A DNA stretch of 46,509 nt from Anaerolineae bacterium (GCA_026991395.1 JALXBP010000102.1:1-46509); one strand, 5' to 3'; shown: positions 9,313-21,581, numbered from the stretch's first letter. Notes: a model not told the origin generated them from the letters alone. Program-made: numbers and translations.

Positions 9313-10186
9313 GCGGGTCGCGGAAGTTGTAGATGCCCTCTTGCCTGGCCCACACCTTGCCGCAGGTCGGACAGGCGAAGCGTTCCCGAGGCGGATCGCC
9401 CAGCGGCGTGCCGCAGTCGGGGCACCGGAAGAGCGGTCGAGGCGGGCTTGCCTTCGCCGGTGCCCGCAGGCGGACGAAGACGCTGGGGCTCCACTGCCAC
9501 CAGCGGCCCGTGGGCTGGGCCAGCGCATCGAGGCGGGCGAGGAGGCGTGCGGGGAGGAGCCGCTTGAGCCAGGGGATGCGGAAGTGGGAGACGGTGCGCA
9601 CGGCCTCGCGTCGCAGACCGGCTGCTTCGACCTGCCGCCAAATCCACCGCGGATGGAAGTCGAAGTTGAGTTCGACGAACTCGACCGGCGCTTCGTCGAA
9701 GGGGGACCAGGCTTGGCGGCGCAGGAGATAGCGTCCCAGGGCCTTCAGGTTGTGCTTGCTGGCGAACTCCAGGACGAAGACGCCCTCCGAAGCGAGGATC
9801 TCCGCCACGTTCCGGATGACGGCTCCCGCGTCGGCGGCGTGGTGCAGCGTGCGGATCATCGTTACCGTGTCGAAGGTGGCCGCTGAGAAGGGCAGGTGGT
9901 AGAAGTTGCCCTGGACGAAGAGGTAGCGGCCGTCGTGGCCGAGCCGTTCGACCGCCTTTTCCAGTTGCGTGCGGGCGTAATCGAAGAGGATGATCTCCTC
10001 ATAGCCCTCGTAGAGGTCGGCCAGCCGCCCGAAACCGGCCCCGATCTCCACCAGCCGTCGCCCCCGAGGGGGGAGCAGTGCCTTCAGCGCGATGCGTTCC
10101 GCCGCATCCTCGTAAGAGCGTTCCGCCGTCCAGAATTCGGTGTTGTAGCGCGAGCCTTCGTAGTTGCAGACGGGACGTTCGCTCAT
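9302..10186 (-). CDS. Class I SAM-dependent methyltransferase with C-terminal zinc ribbon
   Basis: ATG at 10186 (ATGA overlap with upstream gene); RLVEIGAGFGRLADLYEGYEEIILFDYA...FDTVTMIRTLHHAADAGAVIRNVAEIL...; C-terminal CPDCGTPLGDPPRERFACPTCGKVWARQEGIYNFRDP. Confidence 0.88.
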   Translation of the reverse strand: MSERPVCNYEGSRYNTEFWTAERSYEDAAERIALKALLPPRGRRLVEIGAGFGRLADLYEGYEEIILFDYARTQLEKAVERLGHDGRYLFVQGNFYHLPFSAATFDTVTMIRTLHHAADAGAVIRNVAEILASEGVFVLEFASKHNLKALGRYLLRRQAWSPFDEAPVEFVELNFDFHPRWIWRQVEAAGLRREAVRTVSHFRIPWLKRLLPARLLARLDALAQPTGRWWQWSPSVFVRLRAPAKASPPRPLFRCPDCGTPLGDPPRERFACPTCGKVWARQEGIYNFRDPLNR

Positions 10187-10743
10187 TGGGGGTTGTGCTG
10201 CTCCTTCGGCGCGAGGGGCAGATTCGCGATGCAATCGTTGAGCGGACGGAAGACGTCCCTCAGTTCCTCGATGGCCGGCCCCATGCCGGCCTCGTCGAGC
10301 GGGATTTCGACGGGTACCTGCATCACGACGGGCACGGTTGTGCTGACCGGCACCTGCAGGTCGAGCTTGACGGGCAGGGCAAGCCCCGCGGGGAGGTCGA
10401 GGGAGACGGTGCCGTTGATGGCCCCGCCGCCGCCGGGCAGGTAGAAGGTCGCCTGGGCCTGGAGGGGCACGCTCTCGGTGAGGGTAACGGCGGTCGCCTG
10501 CTGCAGGGGCAGCGTGAAGCGTACCGGCAGGGTGTCGTCGATGGAGACCGTGGTCTTGATGACGGTCTTGCCCAAGTCCTCGAAGGCCCGGTCGAGGTCG
10601 TTGAGCAGCGGCTCGCCAAGTTTGTGCGTCAGGATGAGGGTGGGGAAGGGGGCGATGAGGAGCACGAGGACCAGGATCACGTTGACCACGAAGGAGAAGA
10701 TGATGGCAAAGTTCTTGAATTTCTCCCACTTAGGACCGGTCAT
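10183..10743 (-). CDS. Conserved membrane-anchored hypothetical protein
   Basis: MTGPKWEKFKNFAIIFSFVVNVILVLVLLIAPFPTLILTHKLGEPLLNDLDRAFEDLG...; single N-terminal TM, beta-rich exterior; RBS AAGGAGG. Confidence 0.7.
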   Translation of the reverse strand: MTGPKWEKFKNFAIIFSFVVNVILVLVLLIAPFPTLILTHKLGEPLLNDLDRAFEDLGKTVIKTTVSIDDTLPVRFTLPLQQATAVTLTESVPLQAQATFYLPGGGGAINGTVSLDLPAGLALPVKLDLQVPVSTTVPVVMQVPVEIPLDEAGMGPAIEELRDVFRPLNDCIANLPLAPKEQHNPQ

Positions 10744-10826
10744 AGGTACCTCCTTGTGCTGCGGCGCGCGTAGTGCAACAAGTTTACCATCGAAAAGGCG
10801 CAGGTCAACTCTCCTCTAACCTTCGC

Positions 10827-11819
10827 TCAATGCTCCATCGGGTTGAAGGCGGGAGGCGGCGCGCCGCCCCGCTCCACATCGCGGCGGGCGAGGACGCCGC
10901 CCACCACGAGGAGCAACGCGCCGACCCATTGCCAGAGGGTGAGGCGGTCGCCGAGGAGGAGGAAGGCCAGCGCCAGGCTGACCGCCATCTCCATCAGCGT
11001 GATGATGGCCGTCTGTGCCCCGCCGAGCCGCTCGATGCTGGCGAACATCGCCAGGCGGGAGAAAGCGGTGGTGATCCCCAAGGCGAAGATGATCCACCAT
11101 CCGCTCGACGAACTGAAACTTTCCAGCGGGCCGCCGAAGAGGAAGCGGACGGCGGAGACGGTCAGCCCCATACCGGTGAGGATGTAGATCGTCGCTGTGC
11201 GGGAAGGCACATCGGCCAGCACCCACTGCCCCATCACGATGTACCAGCCGTTCACCGCCGCCGAGGCGGCCATCAGCATCGCGCCGAGGTAGTCGGAAGG
11301 GTCGGTGAGCAGCCATGGCTGCGTGACGAGCACCGCGCCGATGAGTGCCGCACTCAGGCGCACCAGCGTGAGACGGCTGACGGGCTGACCGGCGGCAGCC
11401 AGGAAGATGATCACCCAGACGGCGTAGAGCGTGCTGAGCAGGGAGGCGCTGGCCGCATCCAGGCGGGCCAGGGCGACGTAGTACAACAGTGCCCCGACGC
11501 CGTTGATGCTCCCGACGAGGAAACAGTTGACCAGGCCCATCGGCGGGATGCGCAGCAGGGCGGGCCAGAAGACGAGATAGATGCCGAAGAGGAAGAGCAC
11601 GGCGACGACGGTACGCAGTGCGGCCACCGTCATCGGCTGGACGCCGACGCGGTAGGCGAACTTCCCCAAGATGGGTGCCCACCCGAGCATGAAGGCGGCG
11701 ATGAGGCCGTCGTAGATGCCTTCGATGCGGCGTTTGCGCAGGGCGGGGTCGTCCACTCCCTGGAGCCACGGGAGTTGGAGCGTGTGATGCTCCTCGCTCT
11801 TCTTCGCTCGCCCCGTCAT
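10827..11819 (-). CDS. EamA/DMT family transporter
   Basis: MTGRAKKSEEHHTLQLPWLQGVDD...YDGLIAAFMLGWAPILGKFAYRVGVQPMTVAALRTVVAVLFLFG...; ~10 TM, EamA repeats; trimmed from the longer ORF-track entry. Confidence 0.88.
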   Translation of the reverse strand: MTGRAKKSEEHHTLQLPWLQGVDDPALRKRRIEGIYDGLIAAFMLGWAPILGKFAYRVGVQPMTVAALRTVVAVLFLFGIYLVFWPALLRIPPMGLVNCFLVGSINGVGALLYYVALARLDAASASLLSTLYAVWVIIFLAAAGQPVSRLTLVRLSAALIGAVLVTQPWLLTDPSDYLGAMLMAASAAVNGWYIVMGQWVLADVPSRTATIYILTGMGLTVSAVRFLFGGPLESFSSSSGWWIIFALGITTAFSRLAMFASIERLGGAQTAIITLMEMAVSLALAFLLLGDRLTLWQWVGALLLVVGGVLARRDVERGGAPPPAFNPMEH

Positions 11820-14137
11820 CGCGCTCTGTCCGCTTTCTGCAGGGCGGCGAGGAGGAGTTGCTCGGCGGGGGCGCGGAGGAAGTGATTGCGGTAGGCGCGG
11901 CTTTCCTCGAGTTGGGTGCGCAGCCGATCGTACCACCAGCGGGCCGCTTCGTCGTTGCGGATGTTGCCCCGATGGAGGATGAAGCCGCTCTCCACCTCCT
12001 CCAGCATAAAGAAGCCGCGTGCTTCCAGATGGCGCAGCCCTGCCGCGACGGTGGCTTCGCGCTGAGCCGTCGCTGCAGCCAGGGAGGTGAGGTGGACCTC
12101 GCCGTTGTAGTGGGCCAGCGCGTAGCGGGCCAGCCCGGCCAGCCTGCGGAGGAAGGCGCTTGCCTCTTCCCACGATGGGCGCTCCCCGACGAGCACGACG
12201 AGGGTCGGCTTGACGGTGAGCATGGCCGTGCGCCAGAGTTGCGCTGAGGGCGGGGCGCTCCAAACGACGAAGGTCGCGGCAGGCTGCAGCGCCTGACGGC
12301 GCACCCCGGCCGGCCCGTTCCCGTTTTCGTTCCACAGGAGGAGGTCGCCGCCGCTCAGCCGAAGCGCCTCGATCTGCGCGGCGGGATTGGCATCGTCGCG
12401 CAGGTCGATCACCTTGGGCAGGATCGGCGTGGGGATGTGGATCGTCGGCGTGCGGCTCGGACGGGCCTCGATCCATTCGATCTGCATCCGCCGTGTGCCG
12501 CGGTAGGTGTTGGCGCGGACGGTGTAGGCCAAGTCGAAGGGGCCCTCCGGCAGCGGGGCCTCGTCCCAGTGCCACCAGATGACCCGGCGGCGCTCCCCGC
12601 CGGAGGCTTCGACCCACAATTGGAGGTGCTCGCCCGTGCGTCCCAGCCGCGCATGGTCGCTCAGGACGAGCCCGCGCGTGGCCAGGACGGGAGGCGGATT
12701 TCCCGCGCCGAAAGGTGCGAGGCGCTCCAGCCGATCGACCAGGTCGAGCGTCAGAGCTTCCCACGGCAGGTAGGCGTCCACCTCCAGCACCGGCCCGGGC
12801 GGTGCCTGCGAGCTTTCGCGCTGGCGGCGAAGGGCCTGCAGCACGCCGCGTCGGAAGGCGGGGATCTCGTCCACTGCGAGGCTCAGACCGGCGGCCAGTT
12901 CGTGTCCGCCGTAGCCGAGGAGCCGCGATGCCTGCGTCGCGATGGCGGCGGTGATGTTGTAGCCAGCAACCGAGCGTGCCGAACCTCGCCCTGTGCCGCC
13001 CTGTGTGGTGATGATGATGACCGGCTTGCCGTAGTGCTCGGCCAGCCGTCCGGCGACGATGCCGATGATGCCGGGATGCCAGTCCTTGCCGACGAGGACC
13101 AGCCCTTCATCTTGCAGCCACTCCGGATGCTGGGCGATCTGGGTGCGGGCCTGGGTGAGAATGTTCTGCATCAACTGTTTGCGTTGGAAGTTGAGCCGCG
13201 TCAACCGGCTTGCCCAGCGGCGGGCTGCAGCTTCATCGGTGGTGGTGAGGAAGTCCACCATGCCGTTGGCGTCGCCCAGTCGTCCTACGGCGTTGAGGTG
13301 AGGGGCGATGATGAAGCCGATCTGTTCCTCGTTGAGGGCCTCTGTGCGCACGCCGAGTGTGCGGAGCAAGGCCCGAAGTCCGGCGCGGCGGTTCTCGCGT
13401 AGCCGCTGCAGGCCGCGCTGGACGAAGTAGCGGGCGTCGCCGCGCAGCACGGCGACATCGGCGACGAGGCCGAGCGCCACCAGGTCCAGCGTCTCTTCGA
13501 TCGCGCCGTTGTACCCGACGTGGGCGTAGAAAGCCTGCATCAGTTTGTAGGCGACGCCGACCCCGGAAAGAGTGGCGGCGGGGTGGTCGGCAGGCAGGCG
13601 GTGGGGATTGATGAGGGCGGTGGCTTTGGGGAGTTCGTCCGGCAGTTCGTGGTGGTCGGTTACGATGACATCGACGCCTGCCGCGGCGGCGAAATCGAGT
13701 GCCTCGTGGGCAGCGATGCCCGTGTCGCAGGTGAGCATCAGTTGCACGCCCTGTTCGAGGAAGGCTTGCAGTGCCGGAATCTTCACGCCGTGGGATTCGG
13801 TGAGCCGCACGGGGATGTGGTGGATGACGTCAGCGCCCAGTTGCTGCAGGGCCTCGACGAGGAGGGCCGTCGAGGTTTGTCCGTCCACATCGAAATCGCC
13901 CCAGATACCGATGCGCTCGCCGCGGCGCAGGGCTGCTTCCAGCCGTCGGACGGCGAAGCCCATATCGGGGAAGTCGAAGGGGTCGGAAGGGGTGTAGAGG
14001 GCGGGGTCGAGGAAGGCGCGTGCCTTTTCCGCCGTCTGCACGCCGCGCCGCATCAAAGCCAAGGCGACGAGTGGGTCGCCTGCGGCTTCCAACAGCGCGC
14101 GGGGTGGTGACTGCGGTTGCGGCTCTCGCCATTCCAT
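11816..14137 (-). CDS. recJ: Single-stranded-DNA-specific exonuclease RecJ with C-terminal extension
   Basis: MEWREPQPQSPPRALLEAAGDPLVALALMRRGVQTAEKARAFLDPALYTPSDPFDFPDM...GIWGDFDVDGQTSTALLVEAL...VIVTDHHELPDELPKATALINPHR...GVGVAYKLMQ...LGYGGHELAAGLSL. Confidence 0.92.
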   Translation of the reverse strand: MEWREPQPQSPPRALLEAAGDPLVALALMRRGVQTAEKARAFLDPALYTPSDPFDFPDMGFAVRRLEAALRRGERIGIWGDFDVDGQTSTALLVEALQQLGADVIHHIPVRLTESHGVKIPALQAFLEQGVQLMLTCDTGIAAHEALDFAAAAGVDVIVTDHHELPDELPKATALINPHRLPADHPAATLSGVGVAYKLMQAFYAHVGYNGAIEETLDLVALGLVADVAVLRGDARYFVQRGLQRLRENRRAGLRALLRTLGVRTEALNEEQIGFIIAPHLNAVGRLGDANGMVDFLTTTDEAAARRWASRLTRLNFQRKQLMQNILTQARTQIAQHPEWLQDEGLVLVGKDWHPGIIGIVAGRLAEHYGKPVIIITTQGGTGRGSARSVAGYNITAAIATQASRLLGYGGHELAAGLSLAVDEIPAFRRGVLQALRRQRESSQAPPGPVLEVDAYLPWEALTLDLVDRLERLAPFGAGNPPPVLATRGLVLSDHARLGRTGEHLQLWVEASGGERRRVIWWHWDEAPLPEGPFDLAYTVRANTYRGTRRMQIEWIEARPSRTPTIHIPTPILPKVIDLRDDANPAAQIEALRLSGGDLLLWNENGNGPAGVRRQALQPAATFVVWSAPPSAQLWRTAMLTVKPTLVVLVGERPSWEEASAFLRRLAGLARYALAHYNGEVHLTSLAAATAQREATVAAGLRHLEARGFFMLEEVESGFILHRGNIRNDEAARWWYDRLRTQLEESRAYRNHFLRAPAEQLLLAALQKADRAR

Positions 14138-14217
14138 AGCTGCCCCCTTTCTGTCGTCGTCCTTCCCTTTCCCGACGACGATGCTGTGCAAAACGGACGA
14201 AGCCGTTTCTGACGAAA

Positions 14218-14967
14218 CTACGGTTTGGCTTTGCCCTGGTTGGCAACGGCCTGCACGGCCTTCTGCAGTTCCTCCTGATCGGCCAGGTAGTAGTGGCGAA
14301 TGGGGCGCAGCGATTCGTTCAGTTCGTAGATGAGCGGGATGCCGGTGGGGATGTTGAGGTGGACGATCTCGTCTTCGGGCACATCGTCGAGATATTTGAC
14401 GAGGGCACGCAGGCTGTTGCCGTGTGCGGCGATCATCACCATCTTCCCCGCCTGGATGGTCGGCGCGATGACCTCGTGCCAGTAGGGGAGGAAGCGGGCG
14501 ACCGTATCCTTCAGGCATTCCGCCAGGGGCAGTTCGTCCTCCGGCACCTCCTTGTAGCGAGGGTCGTGGCCGGGCCACCGCGGATCGTCCTTCGTCAGCG
14601 CGGGAGGGCGCACGTCGTAGCTGCGCCGCCAGATGAGCACCTGTTTTTCCCCGTATTTCTTCGCTGTCTCCGCCTTGTTCAGCCCTTGCAGAGCGCCGTA
14701 ATGGCGCTCATTGAGCCGCCAGGAGCGGCGAACCGGCACCCACATCAGATCCATCTCGTCCATCACGATCCACAGGGTGCGGATGGCCCGTTTGAGCACC
14801 GAGGTGAAAGCGATATCGAAGGTGTAGCCTTCTTCGAGGAGCCGCTTGCCCGCTTCGTGGGCTTCCTCGATGCCCTTGTCGGAGAGATCGACATCCGTCC
14901 AGCCGGTGAAGAGGTTGGCTTTGTTCCACAGGCTTTCACCGTGGCGCAGGAGAATGAGTTTGTGCAT
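14218..14967 (-). CDS. gpmA: 2,3-bisphosphoglycerate-dependent phosphoglycerate mutase
   Basis: [110 protein letters not shown]; 249 aa. Confidence 0.95.
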   Translation of the reverse strand: MHKLILLRHGESLWNKANLFTGWTDVDLSDKGIEEAHEAGKRLLEEGYTFDIAFTSVLKRAIRTLWIVMDEMDLMWVPVRRSWRLNERHYGALQGLNKAETAKKYGEKQVLIWRRSYDVRPPALTKDDPRWPGHDPRYKEVPEDELPLAECLKDTVARFLPYWHEVIAPTIQAGKMVMIAAHGNSLRALVKYLDDVPEDEIVHLNIPTGIPLIYELNESLRPIRHYYLADQEELQKAVQAVANQGKAKP

Positions 14968-15388
14968 CTTTGCCTCCGTCGGTTCGAGAGAGCTGTTGTG
15001 TTTCGTCTCGAAGCGTATGCGCTCCGATGATAGCATGGCCGTTGGGGGTGGCAAGCAGGCGACCGAAGGCGGCATTTGACGGTCGGGTGATCTTTGTCTA
15101 TCATAGCGGATGTCATTTGACACTACCGGAGATTTTCGTACAATGAAGCGCCTCTCTCCGACGAGGACGACATAGCAACCCGAATGTACGGAACGGAGGA
15201 GTGATAACGATCAAGGCTTGACAGGGCGCGGATGAATCAGGGCGATACGTCCTCTCTTCATCTGCGTCCCTTTCTGTTTTCTGAAGCGAATCCGGCGCGT
15301 GGTGTGCCGGTGTGCGATGATAGGCCACAAGCCCGCGGCGCGCTCCCGCTGCGGGCTACGAAAATTTCGAAACGGAGGTACTGAGATC

Positions 15389-17644
15389 GTGAGTGAATTG
15401 AGTGCGCTTGAACATGGGTTGCTATGGAGTGTTATCGTCGTGGCCTTCCTTGGCCTGGCCTACGCCTACTGGCTGTGGAAGGATACCATGGCCCGCGACA
15501 AGGGCAGCAAGGAGATGCAGAGCGTATGGGAGAGCATCCGTGAGGGGGCCGATGCTTACCTCAGGCGTCAGCTCAAGACGGTGCTGCCCATCCTGATCCT
15601 GCTCATTGTCCTGCTCTTCCTCAGCGTTTATGTCGTCGAGCCTTCCTTAGAGGCGAAGGCCCTCTTCGGCGACAATGCCAAGCTGATCGTGGCCATCGGG
15701 CGTGCCGGAGCCTTCGTCCTCGGTGCACTTTTCTCTTTGACGGTTGGCCAGTTGGGGATGCGCGTTGCCGTTGAGGGGAACGTGCGCGTTACCGCCGAGG
15801 CGGTGCGGCACAACTACAACGGCGCGTTGACCGTCGCCTATCGGGCGGGCACCTTCACCGGCATGCTCACCGACGGGCTGGGGCTTTTGGGAGGCACGGC
15901 GATCTTCATGATCTTCGGGCGCGCCGCGCCGGACGCCCTCCTCGGCTTCGGCTTCGGCGGGACGCTGGTCGCGCTCTTCATGCGCATCGGCGGCGGCATC
16001 TACACGAAGGCCGCCGATGTGGGCGCCGACCTCGTCGGCAAGGTCGAGGAGGGGCTGCCGGAGGACGATCCGCGCAACGCCGCGGCCATCGCCGACCTGG
16101 TTGGGGATAACGTCGGCGACTGCGCCGGGATGGCGGCGGACATCTTCGAATCCTACGAGGTTACCATCGTCTCCACGCTGATCCTCGGTATCGCCCTCTA
16201 CCACCAGACGGGCAACATCCACTGGATCGTCTATCCGCTCGTCGTCCGTGCCATCGGCGTCCTCTCCTCCATCATCGGGACCTTCACCGTGCCCATCTGG
16301 GAGAAGTTCCCCATCAAGTTCCTGCGGGCGCACAACGCCGAGGAGGCGATGTTCCACTCCTACGAAATCTCCAGCCTCAACACCGTCATCCTGGCTTACC
16401 TCTTCGCCCAGTGGTACATCGGCGACTGGCGGCTCGCTTTCCTGAACGCGGTGGGCGTTGGCCTGGCGGTCGCCTTCAACCCGTTGACCTCGTACTTCAC
16501 CGCGTTGAGCAAGAAGCCGGTGCGGGAGATCGTCGAATCGACGCGCACGGGCGCGGCCACGACGGTTCTTTCCGGCATCGCCGTCGGGATGGAGACGAGC
16601 GTCTGGAGCACGGTCGCCATCGTCGTTGCCCTGGGGATGGCGCTCTTCGTCTACGACGAGCCGCTGAAGGTGCTCTACGGCGTGGCGATGGTCGGCATCG
16701 GCATGCTCTCGCACACCGGCAACAACGTGGCGATGGATTCCTACGGCCCCATCGCCGACAATGCCAACGGCATCGCCGAGATGAGCGGCGTGGACGAGGA
16801 CGCGATGAAGATCATGGCCGAACTGGACGCCGTCGGCAACACGACGAAGGCGATCACCAAGCAGGTCGCCATCGCCTCCGCCGTCGTCGCGGCGACGAGC
16901 CTCTTCTTCTCCTTCGTGACCGACGTTTCGATGGTGCAGGGGCGGCTCGGCATTCCGGAGATGGAGCAGTTGCTGCAGACGGGCATCCGCGTTTCCGAGT
17001 TGAAGGGAACGTTGGGCCTGCTCCTCGGCGGCGCGATGCCCTTCCTCTTCGCCGCCTACGCGCTCCGCGCGGTGAGCCGTGGCGCGAGCCTCGTCGTGCA
17101 TGAGGTGCGCCGCCAGTTCAAAATCCCCGGTGTCCTGGAGGGGACGAAGAAGCCCGACTACGGGCGTGTGGTGAGCATCACCACGGCGGCGGCGCAGAAG
17201 GAGTTGCTGACGTTGGTGACGATCTCCATCACCATCCCCTTGCTCGTGGGCATCGTCTTCCAAGTGGAGGCGCTGGGTGCCTTCCTCGCGGGCGTGATCA
17301 TCGCCGGGCAGTTGCTCGCCGTCTTTATGGCGATCGCCGGTGGTGCGTTAGACAACGCGAAGAAGTTCATCGAGGACGGCTACCTCGGCGGCAAGGGGTC
17401 GGAGGCTCACAAGGCGGGCGTCGTCGGCGACACGGTCGGCGATCCGCTGAAGGATACCGCCGGTCCGGCGCTCAATCCGATGATCAAGGTCGTCAACCTC
17501 ATCAGCCTGCTGGCGGCCCCCATCCTCGTCCAGTATGCCGAGAACAAGGTGGCGATGGGCCTTTCGGCGATCATCCTCTTCGTGCTCTTCGTCTGGGCCG
17601 TGCGCCGCAGCAAGGCGGACATCATCGTCGCCGGTGAGGCGTGA
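15389..17644 (+). CDS. hppA: Membrane-bound H+/Na+-translocating pyrophosphatase
   Basis: GTG start with AACGGAGGT RBS; FGFGGTLVALFMRIGGGIYTKAADVGADLVGKVEEGLPEDDPRNAAAIADLVGDNVGDCAGMAADIFESYEVT; GVVGDTVGDPLKDTAGPALNPMIKVVNL. Confidence 0.96.
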   Translation: MSELSALEHGLLWSVIVVAFLGLAYAYWLWKDTMARDKGSKEMQSVWESIREGADAYLRRQLKTVLPILILLIVLLFLSVYVVEPSLEAKALFGDNAKLIVAIGRAGAFVLGALFSLTVGQLGMRVAVEGNVRVTAEAVRHNYNGALTVAYRAGTFTGMLTDGLGLLGGTAIFMIFGRAAPDALLGFGFGGTLVALFMRIGGGIYTKAADVGADLVGKVEEGLPEDDPRNAAAIADLVGDNVGDCAGMAADIFESYEVTIVSTLILGIALYHQTGNIHWIVYPLVVRAIGVLSSIIGTFTVPIWEKFPIKFLRAHNAEEAMFHSYEISSLNTVILAYLFAQWYIGDWRLAFLNAVGVGLAVAFNPLTSYFTALSKKPVREIVESTRTGAATTVLSGIAVGMETSVWSTVAIVVALGMALFVYDEPLKVLYGVAMVGIGMLSHTGNNVAMDSYGPIADNANGIAEMSGVDEDAMKIMAELDAVGNTTKAITKQVAIASAVVAATSLFFSFVTDVSMVQGRLGIPEMEQLLQTGIRVSELKGTLGLLLGGAMPFLFAAYALRAVSRGASLVVHEVRRQFKIPGVLEGTKKPDYGRVVSITTAAAQKELLTLVTISITIPLLVGIVFQVEALGAFLAGVIIAGQLLAVFMAIAGGALDNAKKFIEDGYLGGKGSEAHKAGVVGDTVGDPLKDTAGPALNPMIKVVNLISLLAAPILVQYAENKVAMGLSAIILFVLFVWAVRRSKADIIVAGEA

Positions 17645-17665
17645 TCCTCCCTTGAAGAGAAGCAC

Positions 17666-17697
17666 AAAGCGCCGACGAGAGACCTCGTCGGCGCTTT
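17666..17697. terminator. Bidirectional hairpin terminator between convergent hppA and clpB
   Basis: Perfect 14-bp stem AAAGCGCCGACGAG / CTCGTCGGCGCTTT with 4-nt loop. Confidence 0.8.
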
Positions 17698-17709
17698 GCC
17701 GTTGGCCGT

Positions 17710-20286
<2,577 letters not shown>

Positions 20287-20303
20287 AGTCTTCCTCCCCA
20301 ATG

Positions 20304-20332
20304 AGTGTACCGGGGCCTGAAACCCCGGTCAA
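20304..20332 (-). promoter_or_regulatory. Putative clpB promoter (TTGACC-17-TACACT)
   Basis: Minus strand: TTGACC (20327-20332), 17-nt spacer, TACACT (20304-20309); spacer overlaps inverted repeat ACCGGGG-N7-CCCCGGT (20309-20329). Confidence 0.6.
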
Positions 20333-20397
20333 AGGCACCCCCATCTTAAAAGCGGCCGATCAAAGGACGCTCAACCGCTGATCAAAGGCCGATTAAC
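20327..20397. repeat. Three phased copies of (G/A)TCAAAGG upstream of clpB
   Basis: GGTCAAAGG at 20327, GATCAAAGG at 20358 and 20380; the last two extend to an 18-nt near-direct repeat (15/18). Confidence 0.55.
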
Positions 20398-20403
20398 GAC
20401 GAA

Positions 20404-20431
20404 AGACGCCCCCTCTGCTGAGGGGGCGTCT
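20404..20431 (-). terminator. Hairpin terminator downstream of the NBR1-Ig lipoprotein gene
   Basis: Perfect 11-bp stem AGACGCCCCCT / AGGGGGCGTCT, 6-nt loop, followed on the minus strand by TTTCGTCGTT. Confidence 0.7.
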
Positions 20432-20444
20432 CGTTGTGCGGCCA

Positions 20445-21581
20445 TCAGGGCTGCTCGTAGAAGACGAGCAGGTGCGGCTCGCCGCGGAGGACGTCGGCGA
20501 CCCCGTCGCCGTCGGTCTCCCGTTGGTTGAACTGGAGGCGGAGTTGGAGAACGCCGCTGCCCGCGCGGTCGTGGATGATGTTCTTGACGCTGTCATTGAG
20601 AGGAGTGGAGGCGGCATTGTCGATCTCCGCCGTCGAGCAGTAGCGCCCGATAGCACCCAAAACCGGCGGCGGGGTGTAGTCGTGTGCATCGAGCGTGCCG
20701 TAGTTGTGCGGATAGACGCGCAGGCATCCCAGGCTGCCGAAGGGATCGCCGAGCGTGTCGTAGGACGGCCAGTGGAGGTAAGCGGCTACGATCGTCGCGC
20801 CGGACGGGATGCTGCTCAGGTCGTAAGTGACGAAGGCTTGCAGACCGTTATTGTGCGAGTCATCGCCGCTGTTGGATATGCCGGGGTGGACATCCCCTGT
20901 GCTGTAAACCTGCCCGCGGCTGGAGGTGGCCAGATCGACAGACGGTGGCGGTGCAATGGTGACGATGGGCGGGATCGTGCCGAGGACTGCCCAGGGCGTG
21001 TTGGTCGGCGTTGGGGTGTCGGTCGGTGGGGCCTCGGTGGGCGGGAGAGGCGTAGCCGTCGGGGGCGCGGGGACGACGATCTGGGCGTAGATTTTGTTGC
21101 CAAAGCGCACGCCCTCCGGCGACTGCAGTTGCCAGGTTGACTTGTAGGTTCCCGGTGTCGTCGGCGCGGTCATATCCACGGCGATGTCGGTCATCGAACC
21201 GGCGGCGACGGCGGGGACGGGGACCGCACCGATGGCCGTCATCGGTTCCCCGGAGACGAAGACAAGCTGGGTGCCCGGCTCCCAATCGCAGGTGCCGCTG
21301 TTGCGCACGCGCCACACCTTGGTGAAAGAGGCTCCCGGCTGCATGACCGTGTTATCGGGAATGGTTACATCGGCTACGAAGGCCGCATTGAGCGAACAGC
21401 CCGTCCCGCTCTCCTGAGGTGGAACGGGGGTCATCGTCGGGTTGCTTTGGGCGACCTCGCCTCCTGCTGCGGTCGCGGTCGCCTCGGCGGTCGGGCCGGC
21501 GGGCGTAACCTCTTTCCCGAAAGAACAGGCCAGGGCGAAAACCAGCAGGAGCGTGATAAGCAGATAGCGTAATCTGGACAT
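20445..21581 (-). CDS. Lipoprotein with prokaryotic NBR1-type Ig domain, PT linker and C-terminal beta-rich domain
   Basis: MSRLRYLLITLLLVFALACSFGKE (lipobox); FVADVTIPDNTVMQPGASFTKVWRVRNSGTCDWEPGTQLVFVSGEPMTAIGAVPVPAVAAGSMTDIAVDMTAPTTPGTYKSTWQLQSPEGVRFGNKIYAQIVV; then PTATPLPPTEAPPTDTPTPTNTP. Confidence 0.85.
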   Translation of the reverse strand: MSRLRYLLITLLLVFALACSFGKEVTPAGPTAEATATAAGGEVAQSNPTMTPVPPQESGTGCSLNAAFVADVTIPDNTVMQPGASFTKVWRVRNSGTCDWEPGTQLVFVSGEPMTAIGAVPVPAVAAGSMTDIAVDMTAPTTPGTYKSTWQLQSPEGVRFGNKIYAQIVVPAPPTATPLPPTEAPPTDTPTPTNTPWAVLGTIPPIVTIAPPPSVDLATSSRGQVYSTGDVHPGISNSGDDSHNNGLQAFVTYDLSSIPSGATIVAAYLHWPSYDTLGDPFGSLGCLRVYPHNYGTLDAHDYTPPPVLGAIGRYCSTAEIDNAASTPLNDSVKNIIHDRAGSGVLQLRLQFNQRETDGDGVADVLRGEPHLLVFYEQP

